NCBI RefSeq assembly: GCF_001434115.1
Contig: NZ_AZDW01000017.1
Location: 1-54,988, forward strand
Origin: Levilactobacillus zymae DSM 19395
Lineage (GTDB): Bacteria; Bacillota; Bacilli; Lactobacillales; Lactobacillaceae
DNA length: 54,988 nucleotides
Direction: 5' to 3'
Positions 25,662 to 34,585 of this stretch are shown one piece after another. A program made the position numbers and the translations under genes. The notes under the pieces are model-generated. The model was not told the DNA's origin, did not search any database, and saw only the letters and a list, made by a program, of their open reading frames with translations. Every line of letters starts with the position of its first letter. The stretch's first letter is position 1.

Positions 25662-25849
25662 CTTAACCCCCGGCTCCACACCGTTTTACGGCTTAGTCGT
25701 CACCCACCACAATCACCACTGCTCACCGACCCCGTCCAGCCACCATTCTCCTCGTCAGTGGTCGTGACTCCCCGTCACCATCCCCCCTGAGCAGCGCAGA
25801 CGCACAACTAAGCCCCCGCGTCACGGCTAACGCGACTAAATCGTTTCAG

Positions 25850-25879
25850 TTGTGAAGGTTAATTTCGCTAAGATACAGT
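25850..25879 (+). promoter_or_regulatory. Promoter of glycosyltransferase pair
   Basis: TTGTGA (25850-25855), an 18-bp spacer and TACAGT (25874-25879). The leader of about 110 bases to the ATG includes an inverted repeat TTTCCCC/GGGGAAA, so it may be structured. Confidence 0.5.
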
Positions 25880-25993
25880 AAAATTCAAGCTTAATTCCAC
25901 CGCTTTTCCCCCTAATCAGCTTATGCTTTAGGCATATTCTTAACTAGCGGGGAAACTAGCTAAGTAACGTGACGCTTTCAGGGGAGGAATACC

Positions 25994-27025
25994 ATGTCTG
26001 ACAAAAAGTTACCACGGCTCACCTTAGTGGTGCCGTGTTTTAATGAAGAAGCCGTTTTACCTAGTAGTGCGAAAACCTTAGACGCGATTCTGACGCAACT
26101 CATGACCGAACAACAGGTCACCGCCGATAGTAAGATTCTCTTCGTCGACGACGGCAGTCACGACCAGACCTGGGACGAGATTCGTCGGTTACAAACCACC
26201 AGCGACCACTTTACCGGCTTAAAGTTCAGTCGGAACTTCGGCCAGGAAGCCGCGCTGATGGCCGGCCTGCAAACCGCTGCCCCCTACTCGGATCTGACCA
26301 TCACCATCGATGCGGATCTCCAGGACAACCCGTTTTTGATTCCCAACATGGTCCAACAGGCCGCCGACGGGTTCGACATCGTCTACGGAGTCCGTAACGA
26401 CCGGTCGAGCGACACCTGGTTCAAACGCAATACCGCCGAACGCTTCTACTGGTTAATGAATAAATTGGGCGTCCACCTGGTGCCCAACCACGCCGACTTT
26501 CGGTTACTCAGTCGCCGCGCATTGAGCGCCCTACTGGAGTATCATGAAAATGACCCCTTCTTGCGGGGCATCGTGCCGCAACTTGGGTTTGCCTCAACTA
26601 AACTGTATTACAAACGCCGGCCGCGACTCGCCGGGCAATCCAAATATTCCTTGAAAAAGATGATGAAGCTGGCGTTGGACGGAATCTTTTCGTTTTCCAT
26701 CGCGCCCATCCGCGCCGTTTTGTGGGCCGGGGCCGCGATTTGTGTGGGCGCCGTGGCGATGTTTGCCTGGATTGTGATCCAACACTTCCGGGGCGCCGTG
26801 GTCACCGGCTGGTCGTCCATCATGACCTCGCTGTGGTTCCTGGGCGGGTGTCAGTTGATCGCCATTAGCATCATCGGGGAATACGTCGGGCGGACGTTTA
26901 CGCAAACCAAGCGGCGTCCCCGGTTCATCATCCAAACCGACACCTACTCACACGCCTTTGCGGCGGGAACCGCCACGGCGACGACCGCGGCACCCAAGTC
27001 CCTGCATCATAGATTGTCAAATTAA
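25994..27025 (+). CDS. GtrB-like polyprenyl-phosphate glycosyltransferase
   Basis: A 343-residue GT2 enzyme of the dolichol-phosphate mannosyltransferase/GtrB type: nucleotide-binding VVPCFNEE, FVDDGSHD and the metal-binding TIDADLQD, followed by HADFRLLSRRAL and RRPRLAGQSKYSL, then two C-terminal membrane helices (about 240-265, 275-300). It transfers a sugar from a nucleotide donor to undecaprenyl phosphate on the cytosolic face. GGGGAGGA precedes the ATG. It is followed 11 bp later by a polytopic protein likely to use the lipid-linked sugar. No GtrA flippase gene adjoins it. Confidence 0.9.
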   Translation: MSDKKLPRLTLVVPCFNEEAVLPSSAKTLDAILTQLMTEQQVTADSKILFVDDGSHDQTWDEIRRLQTTSDHFTGLKFSRNFGQEAALMAGLQTAAPYSDLTITIDADLQDNPFLIPNMVQQAADGFDIVYGVRNDRSSDTWFKRNTAERFYWLMNKLGVHLVPNHADFRLLSRRALSALLEYHENDPFLRGIVPQLGFASTKLYYKRRPRLAGQSKYSLKKMMKLALDGIFSFSIAPIRAVLWAGAAICVGAVAMFAWIVIQHFRGAVVTGWSSIMTSLWFLGGCQLIAISIIGEYVGRTFTQTKRRPRFIIQTDTYSHAFAAGTATATTAAPKSLHHRLSN

Positions 27026-27036
27026 GGAGATTGGCC

Positions 27037-29085
27037 ATGGAACGACGGCAACATTTAATCAATAGCCTGGGGCTCCTCATCACCCTCGGGCTCAGTGCGG
27101 TCTGGGGGTTGGCCTTATTAGCGCCCGTGGGCTACCGCACTGATCAAAACTGGTGGCCACCACTGTTGTTGGCCCTCACCAGTTTGGTGGCCCTCGGCAT
27201 CGTGGGCTGGCTCTGGCGTCGCTGGTCTGTCCGGCCGGTCCGCTGGCGAGCCCCTCTACTGTGGGTCCTCCTAATCGGCGTTCAGTTGATTGTGGCGGTC
27301 ACCTGGGTCGCCACACCACACGCCGACCTGTATTTCGTGCACCAACAAGCCCTCAACCTGCTGCACCACGACACCACCTGGAACACTTACTTTCAGACCT
27401 ATCCCAATAACGTCAGCCTGACGCTCCTCCTGGCGGGGCTGTTACAGATTGGTCGCTGGTTGGGGACCGATAGCGGCGTGTGGCTCAACCTGCTGCAATT
27501 CGCCTGGTTGGACTGCGGTCTGGCCGTGATGGCCCACCACCTTCGCCGCACGAGGCCCGTGGCCGCCAACACGTTTCTGGCCCTAGCCCTGACCTGTGTG
27601 CCCTTCTACGCTTACGGGCTCAACACCTATAGTGATATTCTGGTCCTACCGGCCGGCCTGTTCACGCTAGTCTTAATGACCCGCCTCCGTCACGCCACCA
27701 CGGCGCGGCGCTGGTGGGTCACCGGTGGCTTATTAGGCCTGGTCCTCACTACGACCTACCTCTTTAAAGCCAACTTTATCGTGTTAGTCATTGCGGTGGT
27801 CCTGAGTCTCTGGTTGCTTCCCGTGGTGCGACCGCGGGCCGGCTGGGCCAAATTAGGTCTGACCGTTCTGTTGGGGCTTTGCCTGCTGGGTGGGAGCGCC
27901 GGTAACCACGCCGTCCAACGCGCCGCCGGCTACACCAGTGATCCGCAAAAAACGTTACCGGCCGTGAGCTGGATCGCCATGGGGGCCAACCCGTCCTTTC
28001 ACGGCGACTATAACCATTACGACGCCGAGCCCGTGATCCAAGCGCCCACCGCTCAGGCGAAAAAACAACTGGCAACGGCCCATCTCAAGGCCTACCTGCA
28101 CCAAATGGGACCGCTGGGTCTCCTCAACCACCTGGGCAAGAAGGCCCGCCTCTTCCTCGCTACCGGGACCTTCGACGCCTTTCAGGTTAATTCCAGTTTC
28201 ACCCGCATGCCGACCTGGTACCGCCAACACAGAGCCACCGTCGAATGGCTACTAGCCAACTGGGCCCAACTGAGCTACTGCGCCCTGCTGTTGGTCAACC
28301 TATTCTGGGGCTGGCAACAGTGGCGCCGGCGGACCTTCCATCCCGGCTACTTATTGGGAGGGCTCTTCGCCCTGGGACTGACGGCCTTTCACGTACTGTT
28401 CTGGGAGACCGAGGAACGTTACGCCCTGCCACTCCTACCCCTCCTACTAGCGGGAGCGGCCCTGAGCTTGCGGGTCCCGGACCGGTTACCGGTCGCCCGG
28501 CCCGCCGTGGTCCAGCGACGATTGACTGGCGGCCTGGTCCTCCTGTTGCTCGCTGCACTGGGGACCGGGGGCTGGTCGTTGACCCGACCACTAGATAAGA
28601 CGGTCCAGGTCGTGAGTCAAAACGAGGGCCGCTACTATCAGGACCGCCGGCACACGCTGCGTCCCGGTCAACACCTGACCCAACTCTTTACGGCCCCGGT
28701 GGCCTTTAATCATCTCTTGATTGATCCCGATGGCACCCGTATTGGCCAGGCCACCCTGCGCCAACGCGGTCACATCGTCTGGCAGTCGGCCCCCCTGACC
28801 AATCTCAAAAGCCTCACGCTTCCACGCCAATCCGCGGGGACCTACCAACTCACGGTCACGAACCGTTACGCCCACCGGAATTTACCCGTGGTGGTCGCCC
28901 CGGCTAACTTTCCGTTGGTGCCCCAGTCCCTGACCGGGGAGCCCGGCCACTATCTACGGTTCATCGTTCTGCGGACCGTCACGGCGCCCGGCCTTTCCTG
29001 GCCCCAATACGGCCTCTTCGCCGGCGCCCTCGCCTTACTGACCCTCGGCGTGGGGACCGCTTACCGCCGTCTCTGGTGGTCTTGA
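27037..29085 (+). CDS. Polytopic membrane glycosyltransferase-like protein
   Basis: A 682-residue protein with about 11-13 hydrophobic segments in the first 500 residues and one at the C-terminus; a periplasmic-side loop follows residue 285 or so. Layout resembles GT-C family (GT39/GT83, GtrC-like) enzymes that transfer sugars from lipid carriers outside the membrane; an acidic HADLYF motif in the first outer loop could be the catalytic site. The ATG at 27037 has AAGGAG seven bases upstream; the TTG six bases earlier is too close. Paired with the GtrB-like gene, it probably glycosylates a teichoic acid or wall polysaccharide. Acceptor unknown. Confidence 0.75.
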   Translation: MERRQHLINSLGLLITLGLSAVWGLALLAPVGYRTDQNWWPPLLLALTSLVALGIVGWLWRRWSVRPVRWRAPLLWVLLIGVQLIVAVTWVATPHADLYFVHQQALNLLHHDTTWNTYFQTYPNNVSLTLLLAGLLQIGRWLGTDSGVWLNLLQFAWLDCGLAVMAHHLRRTRPVAANTFLALALTCVPFYAYGLNTYSDILVLPAGLFTLVLMTRLRHATTARRWWVTGGLLGLVLTTTYLFKANFIVLVIAVVLSLWLLPVVRPRAGWAKLGLTVLLGLCLLGGSAGNHAVQRAAGYTSDPQKTLPAVSWIAMGANPSFHGDYNHYDAEPVIQAPTAQAKKQLATAHLKAYLHQMGPLGLLNHLGKKARLFLATGTFDAFQVNSSFTRMPTWYRQHRATVEWLLANWAQLSYCALLLVNLFWGWQQWRRRTFHPGYLLGGLFALGLTAFHVLFWETEERYALPLLPLLLAGAALSLRVPDRLPVARPAVVQRRLTGGLVLLLLAALGTGGWSLTRPLDKTVQVVSQNEGRYYQDRRHTLRPGQHLTQLFTAPVAFNHLLIDPDGTRIGQATLRQRGHIVWQSAPLTNLKSLTLPRQSAGTYQLTVTNRYAHRNLPVVVAPANFPLVPQSLTGEPGHYLRFIVLRTVTAPGLSWPQYGLFAGALALLTLGVGTAYRRLWWS

Positions 29086-29284
29086 GGAATTTGTCAGGCA
29101 ACCATCCTCACCGGTAAATCATGACCACTGCAAACAAATCAGTTGCCTTCGAGTGGCTCGAAGGGCTTAGAATGAACTTATTAGGCCTTGTTTTAAAACT
29201 CAAGCACTGATTTAAATAACCATTCATAACCTCTTAGTTGAAAAGAATCCAGCCTAGCTGTCTCTATAACTTGTGTAAGCTGGA

Positions 29285-29431
29285 GGGCCAGTCAGCAATG
29301 GGCTCAGGGGTGTGATTTGTCTTGGCCGGTGTTTTTTACCGACCTAGACAAAGGTTGGACTTTGAGACCTGAACTTCGGGCTCAAAGCCGTGCCCACCCA
29401 AAACCTGTTTCCGCCCGTTGCTGACTGGCCC
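29285..29431 (+). ncRNA. Structured RNA element family A, copy 3
   Basis: Outer stem of 19 positions, 29285-29303 with 29413-29431 (one T-G wobble), extended by CTGGAG (29280-29285) with CTCCAG (29446-29451). Inner stem GGGTG/CACCC. Arm P2 starts TTTGTCTTGG, loop GTTTTTT, returns CCTAGACAAA, with the T-T mismatch at position 8. Linker GGTTGGA, arm P3 CTTTGAG/CTCAAAG with CCTG/CGGG cap, then CCGTGCCCACC. Against copy 2, pair 5 of P2 changes C-G to T-A and pair 6 T-G to C-G. It lies 414 bp between two plus-strand genes; the rest of the gap shows no gene. Confidence 0.75.
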
Positions 29432-29499
29432 GGAAGCGCTGAATTCTCCAGATTAGTCTTTTAAAGCAGACCCTAGTCAGACAAAGGAGTCGAACCCAA

Positions 29500-30354
29500 T
29501 TGAAAGAACTTAACCAGCAATCATTTACGGGGGAACGGGCCCTCTTTCAAGCCCACGACCTCCACATCACCAATAGTACGTTTCACGACGGCGAGTCCCC
29601 GCTGAAGCACGGGCACGACTTAGCCATCGACCACACCATTTTTAAATGGAAGTACCCCTTGTGGTACGCCAACCACGTCACGGTCGACCACACCACCTGG
29701 CAACCCGACGCCCACGCCGGCATCTGGTACAGCCAGAACCTGACCTTACAAAACACGACGGTCCGAGCCACCAAGACCTTCCGCCACGCCCAACACCTCA
29801 AGATTCAAAACGTGGACTTCGCCAACGCCGGCGAGACCCTCTGGTGGTGCAACGACGTGCAAATCGACCACGTCACCGCTAACGGTGACTACTTCGGGAT
29901 GAACACCAACAACGTGGTCGCCCACGATTTAAAGGTCACCGGGAACTACGCTTTTGACGGCGGCAAGAACATCGAGGTCCACGATTCCACGTTCATCACC
30001 CACGACGCCTTCTGGAACTGCGACAACGTCACCATCTACGACTCGACCATCATCGGCGAGTACCTGTCCTGGAACACCAAAAACATCACCTTCGTCAACT
30101 GTTGGCTGGAAAGTGATCAGGGCCTGTGTTACGTTGATGGTCTCACCATGCGGGATTGTTCGCTGATCAACACCGACCTGTCCTTCGAATACTGCAAGGA
30201 CGTCGACGCCACCATCGTGACCCAGATCGATAGCGTCAAGAATCCCGTTAACGGGAAGATCACGGCGCCGCGTATCGGCAAAGTCATCTTTGACGATCCG
30301 GCCATCGATCCCGCCCGCACCACCATTACCACCCAGGAGGCTAACCATGACTAA
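29500..30354 (+). CDS. DUF3737 beta-helix protein
   Basis: A 284-residue protein built of repeated short units such as DLHITNSTFH, NLTLQNTTV, NIEVHDSTF and NVTIYDSTI, giving a right-handed parallel beta-helix like pectate-lyase folds. The pattern matches the DUF3737 family. No signal peptide. The start is TTG at 29500 with AAGGAG about ten bases before. It overlaps the PatB gene by 8 bp, implying translational coupling. Function is unknown; association with C-S lyase suggests sulphur or aminotransferase-related metabolism only by context. Confidence 0.82.
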   Translation: MKELNQQSFTGERALFQAHDLHITNSTFHDGESPLKHGHDLAIDHTIFKWKYPLWYANHVTVDHTTWQPDAHAGIWYSQNLTLQNTTVRATKTFRHAQHLKIQNVDFANAGETLWWCNDVQIDHVTANGDYFGMNTNNVVAHDLKVTGNYAFDGGKNIEVHDSTFITHDAFWNCDNVTIYDSTIIGEYLSWNTKNITFVNCWLESDQGLCYVDGLTMRDCSLINTDLSFEYCKDVDATIVTQIDSVKNPVNGKITAPRIGKVIFDDPAIDPARTTITTQEANHD

Positions 30355-31522
30355 ATTTGATTTTTCCGAAATGATCGACCGACGCCACACCAACTCCGTC
30401 AAGTGGGACGTCAAGGACAACGAACTGCCGATGTGGGTCGCCGATATGGACTTCCGTACGGCGCCCGGCATCGTCAAAGCCATTCAGGACAAGGCCGTCA
30501 CGGGCATCTTCGGCTACGAAGAAGTCCCCGAAGCCTACTTTGAGGCCGTCCAACACTGGTACGCCACGGAACACGACTGGGCGCCCAACACCGCCTGGAT
30601 GCGGTTCGCCACCGGCGTCGTGCCCACCATCTCCTCGGCGGTCCGGCGCGTCAGCAACGTGGGCGACAACGTGTTGATTCAGGCCCCCGTTTACAATATC
30701 TTCTATAATTCCATCGTCAACAACGGCCGCCACATCCTGTCCAGCGACCTGATCGACCAAAACGGCACCTACGCCATCGACTGGGACGACCTCAACGCGA
30801 AAATGGCCGACCCGCTGACCACCATGATGATCTTGTGTAACCCCCACAATCCGGTGGGCAAGGTCTGGACGGCGGCCGAACTGACCCGCATCGGGGAACT
30901 GGCCGCGGCCAACCACGTCACGGTCTTATCCGACGAAATCCACGGCGACATCACCGACGCCGACCACCCCTACACGCCGTTCGCCTCGGTCAACGACGTC
31001 AACGCGCAGAACAGCATCACCTGTGTCTCGACCAGCAAGACTTTTAACGTGGCCGCCCTGCACGCCGCCACGGTCATCATTCCTAACGAGGCCTTACGCA
31101 ACCTGGTCGACCGGGGCCTCAACACCGATGAACTGGCCGAACCCAACGCGTTTGCCATCCCCGGCGTGATCGCCGCCTACACCACCGGCGCCGACTGGGT
31201 CCACGGAATGAACGCCCAGGTCACCGCCAACAAGCAGACGCTGACCAAGTTCATCACCAAGCACCTGCCCGAACTTCAGGTCATCGAAGGCCACGCGACC
31301 TACCTGGTCTGGATCGACTGCCGCAACGTGACGCACGACACCACCGCACTGTGCGACTTTATTCGCGCGCAGACCGGCCTGTTCATCACGGCCGGTGCGG
31401 TCTACGGCGGCGACGGTCACGACTTCGTACGCATCAACGTGGCCTGCCCGGCCGAACGGCTCAAGGACGGCCTACACCGGCTGGCTAAGGGCGTTGACGC
31501 GTTTAAGGCTCAAAACGATTAA
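30347..31522 (+). CDS. PatB/MalY-family cystathionine beta-lyase
   Basis: A 391-residue PLP enzyme of fold type I. PLP-binding Lys231 in STSKTFN, Asp196 in SDEIHGD, CNPHNPVGKVW at 164-174 and ADMDF near the N-terminus are all MalY/PatB hallmarks. It cleaves C-S bonds of cystathionine or cysteine conjugates to pyruvate, ammonia and a thiol; some members act as aminotransferases. The start at 30347 follows CAGGAGG and lies inside the end of the DUF3737 gene. A terminator follows at 31554. Confidence 0.92.
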   Translation: MTKFDFSEMIDRRHTNSVKWDVKDNELPMWVADMDFRTAPGIVKAIQDKAVTGIFGYEEVPEAYFEAVQHWYATEHDWAPNTAWMRFATGVVPTISSAVRRVSNVGDNVLIQAPVYNIFYNSIVNNGRHILSSDLIDQNGTYAIDWDDLNAKMADPLTTMMILCNPHNPVGKVWTAAELTRIGELAAANHVTVLSDEIHGDITDADHPYTPFASVNDVNAQNSITCVSTSKTFNVAALHAATVIIPNEALRNLVDRGLNTDELAEPNAFAIPGVIAAYTTGADWVHGMNAQVTANKQTLTKFITKHLPELQVIEGHATYLVWIDCRNVTHDTTALCDFIRAQTGLFITAGAVYGGDGHDFVRINVACPAERLKDGLHRLAKGVDAFKAQND

Positions 31523-31553
31523 CGGGCTCTTGAAGTTAACTTAACCAATTTTC

Positions 31554-31583
31554 GGCTCACGGACGCTTTTCCGTGGGCCTTTT
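31554..31583 (+). terminator. Terminator after patB-like gene
   Basis: Nine-bp stem GGCTCACGG/CCGTGGGCC with an eight-base loop, then TTTT. Confidence 0.8.
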
Positions 31584-31695
31584 ATATACTCATTTTGACT
31601 GGTCTCTTCCAGGAATATTCCCTGATAAATTATTCGCAATTCACAATATTCTTGGCATATCTCACCATCGGCCCCACCAGGACAGGCTTTATACC

Positions 31696-31823
31696 TAACT
31701 GGCTAGCGGTAAGCCAGTTACCATATAGAATATTGAATAATCGGTACCGTCCATTTGGCGGTTCTTCCGGTGGCCCCGTTGACCTTTGGTGGATTTTGCC
31801 GTTTAATGAATGGTAATGTTACC
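31696..31823 (+). promoter_or_regulatory. Inverted repeats upstream of MFS gene 1
   Basis: TAACTGGCT and AGCCAGTTA (31696-31704, 31712-31720) form a perfect 9-bp inverted repeat, and GGTAATGTTACC (31812-31823) is a perfect palindrome about 30 bp before the first MFS start. The 31584-31853 gap otherwise holds no gene. A dedicated regulator is not adjacent. Confidence 0.4.
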
Positions 31824-31853
31824 GTTAACATTTTAGTGAAGAGGGTCTTCAAC

Positions 31854-33083
31854 GTGGATGAAACTACTAAAGCAAACGGGCCGTGGCGCCGTAATTTACA
31901 TATTCTCTGGTTTTGCTCCTTTATCGTGGGCATGGCCTTTAGCGAAATCATGCCCTTCCTGTCGCTGTACGTCAACAGCATGGGCGACTTCACCAAGGCC
32001 CAAGTCACCATGTACAGCGGGCTGGTCTACGCCGCCGACTTCTTCGTCGGGGCGATTGCCGCACCGCTCTGGGGGATGCTGGCCGACCGCACCGGCCGCA
32101 AGGTGATGCTGTTACGCACCTCGCTGGGAATCGCCGTGGCCATGGGCCTGATGGGCCTAGCGACCAACGTTTGGCAACTGGTCGCCCTGCGCTCACTTCA
32201 GGGCGTCTTTGCCGGCTACATCCCCAACGCCCAAGCGTTAATCGCCTCGCAGGCCCCACAGGAACACAGCGGGGCCGCACTCAGCACCCTGATGACCGGC
32301 GGGACCAGTGGGAACCTCTTGGGCCCCGTGCTGGGCGGCGTGTTGGCCCAGATTTTTTCCATCCGGGTGACCTTCTTCGTGACCGCCACCCTGCTGCTGA
32401 TCACCTTCTTCCTCAGCCTATTTTGCGTGCGCGAGCAGTTCGTACCCGTCACCAAAAGCACGGCCACGGCCAACGACCACAATCCGCTGAAGGTCCTGAC
32501 CAGCTCCCGTTTGATTTTTATCCTGCTGTCGTCGACCATGATCGTCCAATTCGGCAACACCTCCATCTCGCCGATCATCAGTCTGTACGTCAAGGAACTG
32601 ATGCACAACGTCGGGCCGATTACCGTGGTCGCCGGGATTTTGGCGGCCCTGCCCGGTATCTCCAACATCTTCGCCGCCCCGCGGTTAGGACGCTACGGTG
32701 ACCGCCACGGTTCCGGTAAGGTGCTGATTTTCGGCTACATCTTCGCGGCCATCGTTTACCTGCCACAGGGCCTGGTGACCGGCGTCTGGATGCTGGGGAT
32801 TCTACGGTTTTTGGTCGGGTTTGCCGACGGGGCCCTGTTCCCCGAGATTCAGACCCTGCTGACCAAAAACACGCCCAACGACTTGACCTCGACCGTTTTC
32901 AGTTGGAACCAGTCATTTCAATCGATTGGTAACATGCTGGGCGCGCTGATTGGCGGCTGGATCGCCGGGATTTTCGACTACAACGCCGTCTTCTTCTCCA
33001 CGGCGGCCTTGATGCTCCTCAACCTCGCGTTGATTTGGTGGGGCGCCCCGCAGATTCGTCGGACCCCCGCAGTCAAAAATTAA
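31854..33083 (+). CDS. MFS multidrug transporter, tandem copy 1
   Basis: A 409-residue DHA1-type transporter (MdtG/Blt-like) with 12 predicted helices; motif A is visible (WGMLADRTGRKVMLL). The start is GTG at 31854 with GAGGG upstream, giving VDETTKANGPWRRN, which aligns with the paralogue's N-terminus; longer in-frame starts add unrelated residues. The next gene is a close paralogue of the same length. Substrate unknown. Confidence 0.88.
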   Translation: MDETTKANGPWRRNLHILWFCSFIVGMAFSEIMPFLSLYVNSMGDFTKAQVTMYSGLVYAADFFVGAIAAPLWGMLADRTGRKVMLLRTSLGIAVAMGLMGLATNVWQLVALRSLQGVFAGYIPNAQALIASQAPQEHSGAALSTLMTGGTSGNLLGPVLGGVLAQIFSIRVTFFVTATLLLITFFLSLFCVREQFVPVTKSTATANDHNPLKVLTSSRLIFILLSSTMIVQFGNTSISPIISLYVKELMHNVGPITVVAGILAALPGISNIFAAPRLGRYGDRHGSGKVLIFGYIFAAIVYLPQGLVTGVWMLGILRFLVGFADGALFPEIQTLLTKNTPNDLTSTVFSWNQSFQSIGNMLGALIGGWIAGIFDYNAVFFSTAALMLLNLALIWWGAPQIRRTPAVKN

Positions 33084-33296
33084 GGAACGCCATAATGGCG
33101 AAGCTACCGGCAATGGGACCGGTTCCGTAATTAATTTAATTATTGCGAGCGCATCCAACTAGCCACAAATCATTGATTTTTCGGGGCTATGGGCGTATTT
33201 TAGTAGAGATGTCCAATGGAATAAATGGTTTCAGGATGGGTCGTCACCCCCGGGGTGAGGCTCATTTTCAATCTAATCATAAGGAGTTGACGCACC

Positions 33297-34526
33297 TTGG
33301 ATGAAGCTGAAAGGGAGCGCAGCCCGTGGCAAAAAAACCTGCACGTGCTGTGGTTCTGTACCTTCGTCGCCGGCATGGCGTTCAGCGAAATCATGCCCTT
33401 TTTATCGTTATACATCAGTAGTTTAGGCGACTACACCAAAGCTCAGGTGACCATGTACAGTGGGCTGGTCTACGCGGCCGACTTCTTTGTCTCCGCCATC
33501 GCCTCCCCACTCTGGGGAATCCTAGCCGACCGCAAAGGCCGTAAGATCATGCTGTTACGCTCATCGCTGGGGATGGGGATTTCGCTGGCCTTGATGGGCT
33601 TTGCCACCAGCGTTTGGCAGATGGTCGCGCTACGGGCCCTACAAGGGGTCTTCGCCGGTTACATCTCCAACGCCCAGGCCTTAGTCGCCTCCCAGACGCC
33701 CCGTAAACACAGTGGGGCCGCGTTAAGTACCCTGATGACCGGTCCGACCAGCGGGATGCTCCTGGGTCCGGTCGTGGGTGGGGTCTTGGCGCAGGTCTTC
33801 ACCATTCGGCTGACCTTCTTTATCACCGGCTTCTTACTCCTGATCACCTTCTTCATGAGTTGGGGCATGGTGCAAGAGAAGTTCAAGCCGGTGGCTCCCA
33901 AGCCTAAGGAACAACGGAGCCTTAACCCGTTGGCGGCCTTTCCGAAGCCAAAACTGATTTTAGTGCTGCTTTCCTCAACGCTGATCGTGCAGTTTGGGAA
34001 CATTTCGATTTCGCCCATTATCAGTTTGTACGTCAAGGAATTGATGCACAACGTCGGCCCAATCACCGTGGTCGCCGGGATCATCGCGGCATTACCCGGG
34101 ATTTCCAACATCATCGCCTCACCGCGACTAGGTCGGTACGGTGACCAACACGGGTCCGGGCGGGTGCTACTGTTCGGCTACATCTTCGCCACGCTGATGT
34201 ACCTGCCCCAAGGGTTCGTCACCAGCGTCTGGATGCTGGGACTGTTACGGTTCATGATCGGGATCTCCGACGGGGCGCTCTACCCCGAGATTCAGACCCT
34301 GCTGACCAAAAACACCCCGGTCGAACTCACCTCCACGGTCTTTAGTTGGAACCAGTCCTTCCAGGCCGTCGGTAACATGTTGGGGTCCCTGATTGGTGGC
34401 TGGATCGCCGGGGTCTTCAACTACAACGCCGTCTTCATCTCCACGGCCGCGCTGATGTTGATCAACCTGGCCCTGGTCTGGTGGCTCGTGCCCGAGATTC
34501 GGCAACGCAAAACCCAGACCGCTTAA
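33297..34526 (+). CDS. MFS multidrug transporter, tandem copy 2
   Basis: A 409-residue paralogue of the preceding gene; long identical blocks include MAFSEIMPFLSLY, KAQVTMYSGLVYAADFF and NVGPITVVAG. Motif A is WGILADRKGRKIMLL. It starts with TTG at 33297, with AAGGAG ten bases upstream. The 213-bp gap between the two copies has nested hairpins (GGAAC...GTTCC enclosing GCCAT/ATGGC and ACCGG/CCGGT) near the first stop. Tandem duplication suggests dosage or divergent specificity, or assembly as a heterodimer. Confidence 0.88.
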   Translation: MDEAERERSPWQKNLHVLWFCTFVAGMAFSEIMPFLSLYISSLGDYTKAQVTMYSGLVYAADFFVSAIASPLWGILADRKGRKIMLLRSSLGMGISLALMGFATSVWQMVALRALQGVFAGYISNAQALVASQTPRKHSGAALSTLMTGPTSGMLLGPVVGGVLAQVFTIRLTFFITGFLLLITFFMSWGMVQEKFKPVAPKPKEQRSLNPLAAFPKPKLILVLLSSTLIVQFGNISISPIISLYVKELMHNVGPITVVAGIIAALPGISNIIASPRLGRYGDQHGSGRVLLFGYIFATLMYLPQGFVTSVWMLGLLRFMIGISDGALYPEIQTLLTKNTPVELTSTVFSWNQSFQAVGNMLGSLIGGWIAGVFNYNAVFISTAALMLINLALVWWLVPEIRQRKTQTA

Positions 34527-34543
34527 CTCAACAACAACGATTA

Positions 34544-34585
34544 AAAAATCCGTTTGACCGGGATGCGCCGGTCAAACGGATTTTT
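34544..34585. terminator. Bidirectional terminator overlapping a gene end
   Basis: A perfect 18-bp stem (34544-34561 with 34568-34585), six-base loop, A-run and T-run on both sides. It serves the MFS gene on the plus strand and the gene on the minus strand, whose last codons and stop (34572-34574) lie within the stem. Confidence 0.92.

Noticed and set aside
7355-29431. Element A as tRNA, T-box or a classical transposon
   Set aside because: No tRNA D/T-loop consensus, no T-box antiterminator motif, no transposase and no flanking target duplications that I could see.
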